A DNA stretch of 64,000 nucleotides from Isoetes taiwanensis (lineage: Eukaryota > Streptophyta > Lycopodiopsida > Isoetales > Isoetaceae), in assembly GCA_021234155.1 (NCBI GenBank), contig JAJEKV010000097.1:1118001-1182000 (forward strand), written 5' to 3'. Shown in pieces: positions 33,749 to 45,409 of this stretch; within the stretch, counting starts at the first letter, position 1, and the number at the start of each line of letters is the position of its first letter. The translations under genes and the position numbers were made by a program. The notes under the pieces are model-generated. The model did not search any database. It had not been told where the DNA came from and saw nothing but the letters and a program-made list of their open reading frames with translations.

Positions 33749-35410
33749 CTACCTCTCTTGATGTTGTCGCGTGGCACGCGTGACCAGCCCCTCGCTTTTT
33801 CGAGGTGTAAGTGTTGTTTTTTTGTCGCATGGCATGCGTGATTAGCCCCTCGTTTTTTCGAGGTTTTTTCTCTATTAGTTTTTTTCTGTTGATGATGTGC
33901 AGGTCCAGGGGTGATGTGCGACTTCGGTATTTTCTGTGGACCATGGGTTTTTTTGTGGGAATGTTTAGCAGGCTTGTGTTGTCCAAGCCCTTGCCGAGAT
34001 TTTATCGCTAGGGTTTTTCCTCGAAAACCCCATAAAGGGCGTGGTTTTTAATCCCAAACACTTCGATAAGCTCTCTAAGCGGTACACTAGCCAACATCTG
34101 TAACACATAATTTTATTTGAGGTCCAGGTGTCATAACTGGATATTCCCTATGTTTTTCATTTTTGAGTAGCCTGCGATGTGCAGCTATCCACTCTATACC
34201 ATTGTAGAAAAACTGCTGAGATGAATGAAAAGCCTAGCTAGAGCTTTTATCTGTTCTCATGCGAGCCCTTATTCGAGAACAGATAATCTGATTTGGCTTA
34301 CGAAAAATAAAATACATTGTGGGTGTGGATAAAGCTGCAAATAATCCACCATTTATATGCCCAAAACATGTAATGGACATGGCCTTGCTAAGGCTTAGCA
34401 GTTCTGACTTCCAAACATCAAGAATGAATAGTGATGAGACAACTACGTATTGCAGCAGGGGATTCAGGATTGCATAAGTAGTGTCATGTTTGAATCATCC
34501 AAATTACCTTATCTCTTAGGCTTGTTCAGAGCACATAAAGGGGACTATAGATGGATTACAAATGCACATGGGACTGTTTTCATAGAAATTGGTCATTCTT
34601 CAACCCTCGACCTCGATCCCGTTTTGATAAGGAAGTTCTCTTTTTATCAGGAGCTTTTGTCTGTTTTCATGCGAGCCTTTATTCGAGAATGCCATCGATC
34701 CGAGCCATCGGATTGGTATTCTCGAATGAGCGAACATGCATCTCTCCCATGCATGCATGCATTGCATGCATTTTCTGGGGCTCTTGTTCATTTGGGGATC
34801 GTTATTTCTTGCAAGTTCTTCATCGACTTCTCATCGGCATTTTCTCCTCTGTCAACAGTTGTTCCCTTGACTCCCACCTACCCTCCCTTGATGTGTATAT
34901 TATTAAAAATGTTGTTTTTTGTCGCGTGGCACGCGTGACCAGCCCCTCGCTTTTTCGAGGTGTAAGTGTTGTTTTTTTGTCGCATGGCATGCGTGATCAG
35001 CCCCTCGTTTTTTCAAGGTTTTTTTCTCTATCGGTTTTTTTCTGTTGATGATGTGCAAGTCCAGGGGTGATGTGCGACTTCGGTATTTTCTGTGGACCAT
35101 GGGTTTTTTTGTGGGAATGTTTAGCAGGCTTGTGTTGTCCAAGCCCTTGCCGAGATTTTATCGCTAGGGTTTTTCCTCGAAAACCCGAAAGGGCGGGGTT
35201 TTTTAATCCCGACGATAAGCTCTCGGCACGTACACTAGCCAACATCTGTAACACACAATTTTATTTGAGGTCCAGATGTCATAACTGGATATTCCCTATG
35301 TTTTTCATTTTTGAGTAGCCTGCGATGTGCAGCTATCCACTCTATACCATTGTAGAAAAACTGCTGAGATGAATGAAAAGCCTAGCTAGAGCTTTTATCT
35401 GTTTTCATGC
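33615..35410. repeat. Tandem duplication of a ~670-bp segment (period ~1.13 kb)
   Basis: Bases from about 33615-34280 recur at 34741-35410. Both start CTCTCCCATGCATGCATGCA and include TTTTTCGAGGTGTAAGTGTT, GTTTAGCAGGCTTGTGTTGT, GGGTTTTTCCTCGAAAACCC and CTATCCACTCTATACCATTG. A third partial copy of the end (TTTTCATGCGAGCC) is at about 34660. The segment's GGGTTTTTCCTC...GGTTTTTAATCC core resembles the 3' UTR of the LINE family elsewhere in the window. Confidence 0.8.
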
Positions 35411-35704
35411 GAGCCTTTATTTGAGAAAAGATCGGAGAAGAACATGTCACAACATGGAAAAGGATGCCAAACTGTCAAATCGAGCAGGGAGAAGCCCCTC
35501 CCTTGCCTGGTATTAAAGAAAGAGAGTCAAGAGAGCTGCTGAGAGAGGAGAAAACGTCGACGAAGTCGATGAAGAACCTGCAAGAAATAACTATCCCCAG
35601 ATGAACCAGAGCTCCAGAAAATGCTTGCAATGCATGCATGCATGGGAGAGATGCATGCTCGCCCATTCGAGAATACCGATCCAATGGCTCGGATCGATGG
35701 CATT
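34688..35704. repeat. ~190-bp inverted repeat with ~640-bp spacer
   Basis: Bases 34688-34877 (AATGCCATCGATCCGAGCC ... CCCTTGACTC) match the reverse complement of 35517-35704 with scattered differences. Each arm contains a CATGCATGCATGCATTGCA microsatellite-like core. The arms could form a long foldback. Confidence 0.75.
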
Positions 35705-36155
35705 ACTAATGGGTCATTTAGTGGCATCCTTGTAGGGTCCTTACTGCATGCTGCCCTACAGATGTTCTTTTGTCACAACCAACAAGATTGAGTAATAAAC
35801 GGCAGCGAATCATCGAAACGAGAGCGAAAAGAATATTCCTTAAAGATTTCCTTATTTTTTACAAAAAGGGGGTAATATGAGGTTATTAATAAAAAGGGTG
35901 CATGAAATTGTATTTTGACCCCTTCCCCCCCCCAATGACTAATTTTTTTATGCAACGATAGAAATGACTTTTTTAAAGTGACACTTTTCCTTGCAAATAG
36001 ATTTTTCTTCAAGTATGTTTTCAGAGAAAACCACCAATTTAAGAAGGTATAATATTTAACAAGAAATTGAAGTAAAGTCTGTAACTGAAATTGTAGTATT
36101 CTCAAAATGTGAAGATAAAATCTTCATATTCACATGCAAAATTTATAGTCTTTTT

Positions 36156-37115
36156 CTAAGACTCAGTTATGTACAAAAGTGTGAGGAGTGATGAGAGAGG
36201 GATCCAGACATCATCATGTTCATTTATGCCATCTTCATCACCTTCATTTTTTTCACTGTCACTCGAAGAAGTGCTTGAGTTGTCTTCCTCATCACTATCA
36301 ACAGATTGTGAAGCATTGCCACCACCACTCCCTTCTTCATCCTCTTCCTCGTAATTATAAGCCCTTTTAAGCAAATTGATAGTCCTATGGCGTAGATGAT
36401 TGTCAGATTTCAATTTGAAATCATAGCACAATATAGTCACGTCGCTTAGGTTCAGCTCATCCCTACAACCCACTTTCTTGGACTTTCTCCCTTTTCCTTG
36501 GCTTCTTATTTCTAACTCATATCTACCTTCAAAAGTATTTTTTGAGCGTGTTCCAAGCCAATGAATCTTGAATTTAGTGACTAAGCCTTCCTCCTTGACT
36601 GTATCAAGTATTTTTACTATCCAGAAAGGTCGATCTTTGTCATCCTCCTCAGTTCGAAGAGCAATCAGCATACCTTTAGCAATTTCTGTGATATTACCTT
36701 GAGGCTCATTCCTGCGTCTTGGTCCGAGGTACATGACTCGATCTTTGTCTTCTTCTACTGCAGGTGCTATTGTAGCATTGCTTGGACCTGCCTGGTACTG
36801 GGGTTGATGGAAGGTGTTAGGCCATTGAAATGGTTCTTGCAACTGTCTTAGAGCTAGGTTTTGCATAACAATTTTCTGTTCAAGAAAGAAATTTCTCCAC
36901 CACATCCGATCTTCTTCTAAGAAGTACTTAAAGCCTGAGGAAATTCCATTTTCAATGGCTTTTAAGGATGTCACTGGGGTACTTTTCTTCTGCTTGGACT
37001 CCTTAGGATTTTTGAGAGGAAGTTGCTCAGCACGTTTTATGAAGCAAGTGTCTGGAATATCTTATATTATAATGTTATACCGTAATTCTTGGATTGGATC
37101 AAGCCCTAATTTGAA
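36156..37115 (-). pseudogene. C-terminal part of a DUF7869-type gene
   Basis: The minus-strand frame includes KLGLDPIQELRYNII (37045-37110), an in-frame TAA, and then DIPDTCFIKRAEQLPLKNP. It continues as a long uninterrupted stretch to 36156. That stretch holds DRPFWIVKILDTVKEEG and FKIHWLGTRSKNTFEGRYEL, ending in an acidic Ser/Glu/Asp-rich tail. The F-W-x-x-K-x-L ... H-W segment is typical of the C-terminal region of plant DUF7869 proteins. Together with the N-terminal piece at 40535-41076 it forms one gene, now separated by a Helitron. The protein's function is not established. Confidence 0.65.
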
Positions 37116-37194
37116 TGTTTGAGATCATCTGAGTGCATCCAAAGGCCGAGATTTATTGCACGACTTACCATCACCATGATTGGTCGTACTTTGA

Positions 37195-40100
37195 TCTCTT
37201 AAGGGGAAAGGGTAAAGGAAAAAGGGGGGAAAGGAAAAGGGAAGAGACAAGAGAGAATGTGAAGGGCGAAAAGGCATGGGAAAGGGAGAAAAGCAAAGGG
37301 AAAAGGGATAAGAGAAGAGAAAAAGGCATGAAAAAATGAAAAGGGAAAGAAGAAAGAAAAGGGAAGGGGGAAAAGGTACCTGGAGAAAGGGCATGAGGGA
37401 AAAGGGAAGAGATAAAGTGGTAAAGGGAAGAGGAAAGGGCACGGAAAAAAAAGGAAGAAGGAAAGATTGAAGTAAGGGGAAAAGGGAGGAGAAAAAAAGC
37501 ATGGAAAAAGGGAAGAAAAAAAGGGCATGGGAAAAGGGAGAAGAGCGTTGAAGAAAGAGGAAAAAGGAAGGGAAAAATGGCATAGGAAAAGGAAAAGGAA
37601 AAGGAAAAGGAAAGGGAAAAGGAAAAGAAAAAGGAAAAAGAAAAAGAGAGAGGGAAATGGAGGGAAAAAAGTGAATCGAGAAAAGGGGAAGAGTAAAAGG
37701 TTGGGAAAATGAGGAAGAGGGAAGGGACCATGAGAAAAAGTGTGACGCTCCCTGAACATATACGACCCTCGGACGTATACATACGGGGACTTTCCCCTCC
37801 CATGGCGACCAACTCGCCATGAGCAGGGCCCTCCGTCTATTCCGGGCCATCTATAATATGATGCCCGAAAGAAGGACACGAAGGGGTCATTCGGCCCACG
37901 CCTTCAATGGGGCTCCTACGTCGCGAAAGCGTGAATACAAGGGTTAGCACACAGCATAAATCACATATAAATAACCACCTCGAAGGGTGGCATATCCATC
38001 CAAATACCAACGGCAAAGAATATGCATCAAACCTAAGAAAACACCCCAAACCCATGGTTCTACCCCTGCCTCGACTCGGTGAGGATCGACCGACGGCTAG
38101 GCCTCAAGAGATCAGCGTGACGTAATCTTGACATGGCGTTATGGCATAGAACATTGGCTAGGGTTGTCCACTCCATCCGCCCCTCCCGTGCACACTTTGC
38201 GGATGGGTCAATTCACGCTATGGCGCCGCTATAGCCTTCCGGAGACGCAGGCTCGAGGCATCACCCTGCTGAGCCTACTCCAGGGTTCATGAAGTCCTGG
38301 TCCGATGAGGCAGGTCGGGGAAGCGCCCCTTCCGTAATCACGGTGGCTCCATGGGCGAAGCTAGAGAATACGTGCGCATCAGCGACCCCGTGATCCGCAC
38401 TTACTTACTCGCCCTAAATCTACTCAAAGTGCAAGGTGCCCCATACGGGTCACACCTTCCCACCCAGGGAGTGTCAGACCCATACCCGGCCCTCTACGTG
38501 ACCGGCTATCAGGCCTAGCTCGCTATAGGAGTCCCAGGAGCCTTTTATGTTCGTGCAAGACCCCACCTCCACTTCACCACTGTGTCCCTTGTCTGGTGCT
38601 AAGCCAGTACCATAGCATCTATGACCCGGTGGGCTCTTGTGCACAGGCCGCATTTAACGGGATAATACAGGGCTCTATCTAGGAGCATACTACAATAAAT
38701 AGCCTCTGAGGTCTCTACCCCCCCCGTAATCCCCCATCTCCAGAGTGCTAACTAAGCAAAGAACTATCAATCCATCCTTTGAGAGCAAAACCAGAATCAA
38801 AATATAAAGAGAACTTACCTTTACAACCAAGGGTTAGTTCCTACGAATACAAGCACAGAGAGAACAGACAAAACACCACAACAAGTGCCCAACAGGGGCG
38901 CTACCCTAGAGTTCACAATCTAACTACTACTAACCAGTGTTTCGGCTGGACCCGTTATCGTGGGGTGCTTCCATCTTGTGGTACTAGGGTGGCAGCAACA
39001 GCTAGAGGATGTTTGGCGATTCGAGAACAATCAGCAACAGTTCTTGGCGCTCAGATGCTCCTTGGGCGCTTTGTTGGGTCGAATTTTGAGTAGGATGAGG
39101 GTGGCGCTTCTCTTAGACGGCTCAGTTTAGCAACCCCTATGCTGACCACTTGGGTTTTGCCAAGTGGCGCCTTCCCACCATTAATTGACTTAATAACATG
39201 TGCTTAGCTAATTATCCTTTATAAATAAGTTAACATAGCTAAATAAATCCCCTTCGGTCAACCCCCTAGGTTACCGTGCCCCATGGTGGCGTACGTTCAC
39301 TGGGTGACGTGTCAATATTTATACGTATACCGTATACGTGTATGGTATAAATACTTGGAACGTCACAAAAAGGGAAAAATGTAAACAAGAAAATGGAAGG
39401 GGGAAAGGGCATGAGATAAAAGGGAAGAGGAAAATGGCGAAGAAATAGAAAAAAGAAAAGGAAAAAAAAAGGGGAAGAAAGAAAGGGTGGGAAAAGGAGG
39501 AAAATAAGTATAGGAAAATAAGAAAAGAAAATAAATGTGGAAAGGCATGGGAAAAGGGAAAAGGAAAAAGGAAAAGGACAAGAAGGAAAAAGGGCACGAG
39601 GAAAGGATCGGGAAAGGAGGAAAACAAGAAAAAAATCCATTAGGAAAGGGAAAAGGGAAGGGAAGCAGGGGAGCGAGGGAAGAGGGGAAGAAAACATGGG
39701 AAAAGGAAAAGAGAAAATAAAAAGGAAGGGGGAAAAGAAGAAAAAATCGCACGGGAAAAAGGGAAGTGGGAAAGGGTGGGAAAAGGAGGAAAAGGAAAGC
39801 ACAGGAAAAATAGAAAAAAGAAAGGGGTGGAAAAAAAGGGAAGGGAAAAAGAGCGTAAGAGAAGAGAAATGGAAAAGAAAAAGGGAGGGAAAAGGGAAAA
39901 AGGTGGAGGGGGTACGGGAAAAGGGAAAAGAGGAAAATAGGAAAAGGGAAGAGAAAAAGGGAACATAGAAAACGGGAAGGGAGAAAGGGTGAGGAGATGG
40001 GAAAAGGGAAGGTAAAAAGGGCATGAAAAACGGGAGGGGAAAAAGAAAAAGGGAGGAGAAAAGGGGACCCAAAAAAAGGAAGAGCGAAAGGCTGGGAAAT

Positions 40101-40470
40101 GGAGGAAAAGATAAGGGAAAATAGGCATGGAAAAAAGCGACAGACTAAAAGATTGAGGAAAAGGGAAGACATGGAAAAAGGGTGGGGAAAAGAGAAGGCA
40201 TGGAAAAAGGTGAAGGGAAAGGGAGAAGGGCATGGAAAAAGGAGAAGAAGGAAAGGGTGGGGAAAGGAGGAAAAGGAAAGGGAAAAAGGTTATCGGAAAA
40301 AGGGAAGAGGGAAAGGAAGGAAAGGGGTGGGGAAACAAGGAAATATATGCGAAAAAACGGGAAAAAACTGAAAAGAAAAAGAAAAGTGTATAGAAAATAA
40401 GAAAAAGTGAAATACGGGATAGAGCAAAACGGAAAGGGAAACAGAAAGGGAAAGGTATAGGGCTTTTCTC
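37195..40470 (+). repeat. Polypurine (GGGAAA-like) tract, interrupted by a solo LTR
   Basis: Nearly pure G/A sequence at 37195-37740 and 39368-40470, about 1.65 kb in total, in irregular (GGGAAAAGG)n, GGCATGG and GAAAAAG units. The long Phe/Pro/Ser/Leu or Lys/Glu/Gly open frames here are by-products of composition. Such tracts can form triplexes or other non-B DNA. Confidence 0.9.
37741..39367. mobile_element. Solo LTR of the chromovirus family, 1627 bp
   Basis: TGTGACGCTCCC at 37741 and GGAACGTCACA at 39367 form TG...CA ends with inverted TGTGACG/CGTCACA. The 5-bp target duplication AAAAG is perfect (37736-37740 and 39368-39372). Internal stretches (CACCTCGAAGGGTGG, CTCCATCCGCCCCTCCCGTG, GGGCTCTTGTGCACAGGCCG) match the LTR at 27694-31869. 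There are no internal retroviral genes, as expected after LTR-LTR recombination. Confidence 0.9.
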
Positions 40471-40534
40471 ACTACAGCCAAAAACATTTATAGGCTCTCA
40501 ACTTACGCCCAGCAACGCTGGGTACCATTACTAG

Positions 40535-41076
40535 TATTTAAGGAAGCGCAATCCCTCTGGTGGACTCCAGTCCTTAGTTGTGGTGTACTTCTTCCCCTAT
40601 AAGAAGCTTTGTCCATCCTTCAAGTAAAACCTGATGTGATATTGAAAGGTGAGATCATTCAACTTGTTCAAAGCTTGTTCTCTGTCTGAACGTTGAGAGA
40701 AAACAAACTCTCTGAAGTCAGCAGTGTCTTTAAGAAGCTCAATCATTGAAACGAGAGTGTAAGAATCTTCAATAATTCGAACTAAAGTAGGAAGAGAAAA
40801 AGCCTTCTTCCTTCTAAGGCGCACAGAAAATCTGCTGAACATTTGGTCAATCTGATCATGAGTGTGGCCTACAAGTAAGAATCTGAGCTTCACTTTTCTA
40901 AAGATCCCTAGCTCCACTAACATGGCGAATTCAACTAGGGTTGCAACCATGGATTTGGTTGTGGTATATATTTCTAGTTGTGAACTCAACTAGGGTTGTA
41001 GCCATGGATTTGGTTATGGTATATATTTCTAGTTGTGAATTCAACTAGGGTTGCAATCATGGATTTGATTGTGGTA
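40535..41076 (-). pseudogene. Conserved core of a DUF7869-type gene
   Basis: Reading on the minus strand: VATLVEFAMLVELGIFRKV, KLRFLLVGHTHDQIDQMFSR and FSVRLRRKKAFSLPTLVRI. Then FYLKDGQSFL, an in-frame TAG and YTTTKDWSPPEGLRFLK, which runs into the Helitron end. The VGHTHxxIDQxFS signature is characteristic of DUF7869 proteins, a plant/fungal family often linked to mobile DNA. The upstream side has decayed into 55-bp tandem repeats. No start codon can be chosen. Confidence 0.75.
40927..41076. repeat. 55-bp tandem repeat, about 2.7 copies
   Basis: Units starting GA(A/C)TCAACTAGGGTTG begin at 40927, 40982 and 41037. The repeat has copied part of the DUF7869-type coding segment, and the period is not a multiple of three. 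Confidence 0.85.
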
Positions 41077-41250
41077 GACTTGCCATATAATTCCTTGATC
41101 GAGGACGATCAATCCCGGGAAGGGAAGGAATTGATACGGTGGTGCTCGGGGGAGCGGCTCAGGCGCATCACAACCGGAATTAATATTTCAAAAGTTAGTC
41201 AATAATTTGTCAAGGGTTGCTTCTCGAATTATGATATTTGGGTCTATATA

Positions 41251-43270
41251 GGAAGGAAGAAAGGAAGAAAGGAAGGAAGGAAGGAAGGAAGGTTCTTTTA
41301 TCGTCCGCGGAGGCCAATCGGCCTATGGGACCCAAATTACACGGGTGCAACAAGCCCATTGCTACCCGGATTAAAAAACCCCCCCTTAGGAGGGAAAACC
41401 AAGAATAAACAAGCCTGGCAACCGTACAAATATATATATACACATTGAATTCCTAAGACCTCGTACCTCCGGGGCGCAGGTGAGTCCGCAGATCCAAAAC
41501 CTCCTGGAGGTAGGAGCCAAGGGATCGAACTGACGGCGTATTGAGTAGCTCGCGGCAGGGGGCGTACCAGTCGCACTAAGAGAATGTAGCGAGCCCGACC
41601 TGACTATAGGTCGGATACCGGAAGGCATGGCTTTCATCCTCAACAACCCCGGGCAACACCGACAAAGCTTGGCCTGGCGCTGCTCTCCAACCCACCAATT
41701 CGCCTCAAGCCGAAGATGGTGGGCCCCTCGTCAATGGATGGCGATGATCCCGCGCTTCTTCATGGGCAACCGAGAACGCAGTAGAGTTGTGGGCCTCGAA
41801 CCGTGGTGGGGTTTATGTGTTGTTTGTAGTGTGCCATCTTTACCTGTTCCAGAGCATGGTGGTCCCAGATCTTCCCTAGGAAACAAGAGTCTAAGTACCC
41901 CCCAGCCCTTATCCCGCCGGCGCTCGTAGGCACCGGACGCACCTATGTGCGTCTACGTTCCAGCCAGCCGCCCATCGGGCTCTCTTTGTCCTTCCAACAA
42001 GTCCGAAGTCGCTATGGGCTCATCGCCACGGCGTAAGCCAAGTGCGGGTCGCCCATGCTGGCCACCTTCTGGAAGTAAACAATGTGTCTATCGAGGGCCG
42101 CATGCTGCAGGGGCATGAATCCTGTCTCCTGCAACAAGATCTGATATGGAACTGAGGACTTGACCCCAAGTGCCCGTGTCAAAAATGCCTTCGGACCTCG
42201 CCCAAGTCGTTTCCAAGTCGCCAAAGACACCCGGGCCCCACATCTCGACCCCATACGTAAGAACCGCTCCACTAGTGCCCGGAACAAATGTGATCGTGGC
42301 CCTGGGCCATACGCTACCGCCCGCGGACTATTGTTTTGCATTGCGTACAGCGTCTTCAACCTGCGATCACCAGAAGGTGAATGGATGAATCCCAATACAT
42401 TGAGGATGGAAATTCCACCCCCAGGTAATTGTAGCTGAGTGTGACCTCTACCATCTGCCCCTGATAAGTGAGCGCCAGAGGTGCCGGATGACGGAGGAGG
42501 ATATGAGGACCACCTTAGTCTTGGCCGTGTTGACATGCATGTCCGTCGCTGGCGTATCGTGTCCGTGGCATCTAGGGTGTGCCTCGCATGCCCTCCGGGT
42601 CCGCATAGATGAGCCGCCGGATGACCCGTGCAAGAGCCGTGATACCGTTCCCCCATTGGCAGCAAGCCAAAGCTTCCAACCGGTCAATGTAAAGTCCAAA
42701 GAGTGTGGGTGAGAGAGGACAACCTTGCCTAACTCCAATGCTACTGGAAAATGACCATCTATCCGGTTGCATGCGGTTCAGGTAACTCTCGCATACCGCA
42801 TTAATCGCATTCTACAGATCCATAGGGAGCCCAAATGGTGCGCCTCGCCCCTTTTTCCCGGTAATCGTGGTCGAAAGCTTTTGCAAAGTCCACAAAAAAG
42901 AAGATAAAGTCCTCCCGACGGTTCCCCGCTGTCCCCTCGACAGTGCCCATGAGTGTGAAGATGTGATCAATGGTCGAAATGTCGGTCGGAAGCCCGCCTG
43001 GTAAGTGCCCGACCGCCTCTGCCCATCCGGGTTACCTCGCCGCTGTTCGAGAATGCCCGCGCTAGACGCCTTAGCAAACACCGAAAGGACCATGATGGTT
43101 CGGTAATTGGTCGGACATTGTGGGTCCCCCGCCTTGTAGATCTGGAACAACCCCGCTTTTGTGGTCCATGACCGGGGAAAACCCTCTTGCAAATACTGTT
43201 GAATAGTGCAGCGAAGGGCCGGGCACCATGGGTCACATCCCGCCCACTTGAGCAACTCGCTGCGTGCCGT
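41251..43270 (-). mobile_element. 5'-truncated LINE (L1-type) with (TTCC)n tail
   Basis: The minus-strand RT shows FPRSWTTKAGLFQIYKAGD, the frame-shifted GVRQGCPLSPTLFGLYIDRL and RRLIYADPEG at the YADD position. A C-terminal region (to about 42012) and a 3' UTR follow. It ends in a GGAA microsatellite at 41251-41293, i.e. (TTCC)n on the sense strand, right after the motif GCCTCCGCGGACG. The other copies (near 56636-56842 and 61700-61848) share this 3' end. Truncation near 43270 removes the endonuclease and ORF1. Multiple frameshifts make it inactive. Confidence 0.85.
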
Positions 43271-43299
43271 CTAAGTCTGCTGCCTTCCTATAGGAAGTT

Positions 43300-43660
43300 A
43301 ATACTTTAAAGCCACGAACCATTGATGTTTAAATAAAATATTAATGCTATGGTTGATAACGGGTCGCGAACCCGTTGAAAGGAATTTGGTCGAAGACTGT
43401 AACGAGCCAAAGAAGGCTCCTGGATTCTGAAATAAAGGGCCGATCTTGCTCTAAAAAAGGCCGAAATCAAGCTAATAGCAGCTGAACCTCTGATATTTCC
43501 ACTTTCTTGCCTTTTTAACTAGCTATTTGCATCCAATAAAGGCCCATCCGGAAAAAGCTGATTCTTCCTATAAATGTAACTATTCTCCTTATTCTATTTT
43601 AGAGAGTCCTCGGCTCAATTCTGAGCAGCGTCTTTAGTATGCTGTCTTAGCTGGTTGAAT
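43300..43660. other. Intergenic, no feature recognised
   Basis: Lies between the LINE truncation point and the next coding relic. No repeat or gene signal was identified. Confidence 0.5.
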
Positions 43661-43665
43661 TTGTC

Positions 43666-44942
43666 TTAAAGTCTGAACTCTTGTATGCGGTTGTGGTTGT
43701 GGAGGCAAGATAACGATTTCTTGCTGAGCCTGGGCCCGGTTGTGTGGAGAGCATAGCCGTGAAGGCTGGAATCTGAAGTTAATTGTTGGTAGTTTACACT
43801 CTTTGGTTCTTGTTTTACTGTATATCTTGCAGCCGTATCAGTTTCACAGTAAGCAAAGAGTGTTTGATTCTTGTTCTCCCTTGTAGTATTGTCAAAGAAG
43901 GTGTTGCGGTTTGGTCTTACATGATAAGCCAAGTAGGAATTCTGGTCTGCCAATGTCATTGAACTGTAGTTGTCTCCAATTGCTCGTAATTTAGACATGC
44001 TAAATTTGTTGATGCAAATGAGCAGCATTTAGTTCTTAAAAGTCTCTTCATTTTGTGCTCGTCCATAAGGTTTCTTCTTCTTACAGAGGAGCATGCTCTC
44101 GAACTAAAATCCACCTTGAATTTCTTGGAGGACTGGCTGGAGAATGTGTAAATTTGTTGCATCTCGTTGGTGTCTTCATCTTCTGATGAGAGTTCTACTC
44201 TAGGGGTGACCTCCTCTGCCCTTAGTGGTGTGCTTGTAGAGGAAAACAAACCAGTGAAGCTGTACCCGGATAAGGCAGAGGTACAGTGTTGAATGAAGGA
44301 GATGAGCCACAAGACGCCGTGCCAGCAAAAGTTGTTGCAGCTTCTTCACGAGGACATGTCCCTTAGATTCGACTTAAATTCTACAAACCCATGTGTCACC
44401 ACGGTTGTGTGAAGAGGAGTAGATACTGCGAGGTCGTCTTCATTTGTAGTGAAGTCGTGGTGGGAGAAGCGGTGGAGAATCTCGCAGTCTTCTGAGCATG
44501 CTGCATTCCTTGTTTGTCTAAGTGAAGAAGGAGAAACTACAAATGGCTGGGGTAGTCTGTTCCGAAAAACTTGCTGAGGTCGAGCCTCTGTAGTGTCGGG
44601 GGATGGTACAAAAGGTAGTGGAAGATTGCTACGTGCAACATGTGAGGCAATGAAAGGAGGTGGCAGCCTATTTCTTACTGGACTTAGAGAGGGTTGGAAA
44701 GGTGGTGGTAGTCTACTAGTTACTGGACTCGGAGTGTCTTCGAGGAGTAACAAGGACCTTGACGAGGTAGGAGTCGGAGAAGCATCTGCGTCACGTGTTC
44801 CATCTGAAGTAGAGGTACTAGGGGAAACAAAAGGTGGTGGTAGTTTGTTCACGATGCAGTTAACCATCTTAAATAATTTCAAACAATGGGGACACATAAG
44901 TAACTCAGTGGTCGGTTGTGCAATTGCTATTCGAGAATACAA
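43666..44942 (-). pseudogene. Unknown proline-repeat protein gene, broken
   Basis: A minus-strand frame from 44942 to 43956 is interrupted only by one TGA (44346-44348). It contains CPHCLKLFKMVNC near the start, then at least five copies of a repeat of type N/K-L-P-P-P-F-V/I-x-S (KLPPPFVSPS, RLPPPFQPS, RLPPPFIAS, NLPLPFVPS, RLPQPFVVS). A shift near 44000 gives a further stretch to 43666 (YLAYHVRPNRNTFFDN ... TLFAYCETDTAARYTV). I recognise no family. The repeat could be a docking motif. It lies beside the ParB-methyltransferase block, and its 5' end abuts three of the palindromes found there. Confidence 0.5.
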
Positions 44943-45409
44943 ATAGCTATTCCGGAATACTGTTTGGTGTGATGCATTTGTTGTGTAAGTCCACGAAACC
45001 TATTCTAGAATACACTAGTTCAGCCTGTCTAGACAAGTCGTATTTCACTTTACATAGAAAAAGAGAGCGGACCATAGTCTACCTTTAAAAAGGAAAATTT
45101 AGCGGGCTTTAAAAATAGAATAGAGGATTAGATTCTGATACCATAGGAGTGGATATGTCATTTTAGGCTAGCTCGGCCTATGTATGGGATGATAACAGTA
45201 CCAAGGGATTGACTGAGGTATGTAACAGGTCTAGTACGGCTTTTGTCAAGGTTAGTTCTGGCTGAGGATTTTTTTGACACTTCATCTCATTGGTCTTATC
45301 AGTGAAATATCTCTCTTTGGTTTATAGGTTGAGCCAACTCTGAATAGTGCTATAATAGCATGATAAATCTGGTATATTATACTAAATGAATGTTGTTTAT
45401 GTTATATTA

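Larger units (their letters stand above)
37120..40534 (+). mobile_element. Helitron inserted in the DUF7869-type gene
   Basis: The 3' end is clear: hairpin GCCCAGCAACGCTGGGT at 40507-40523, spacer ACCATTA, then CTAG at 40531-40534 followed by host T. The disrupted gene's reading resumes on both sides, which brackets the element between about 37120 and 40534. The exact 5' TC start is uncertain; a TC at 37138 would restore frame but leave one stop. No Rep/helicase gene is present, so it is non-autonomous. Most of its body is a purine tract plus a solo LTR. Confidence 0.65.

Noticed and set aside
37195-40470. Long open frames rich in Phe/Pro/Ser/Leu (minus) and Lys/Gly/Glu (plus)
   Set aside because: They arise from the purine tract; any frame stays open because stops are rare in G/A-only or C/T-only sequence. 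No domain or start context.
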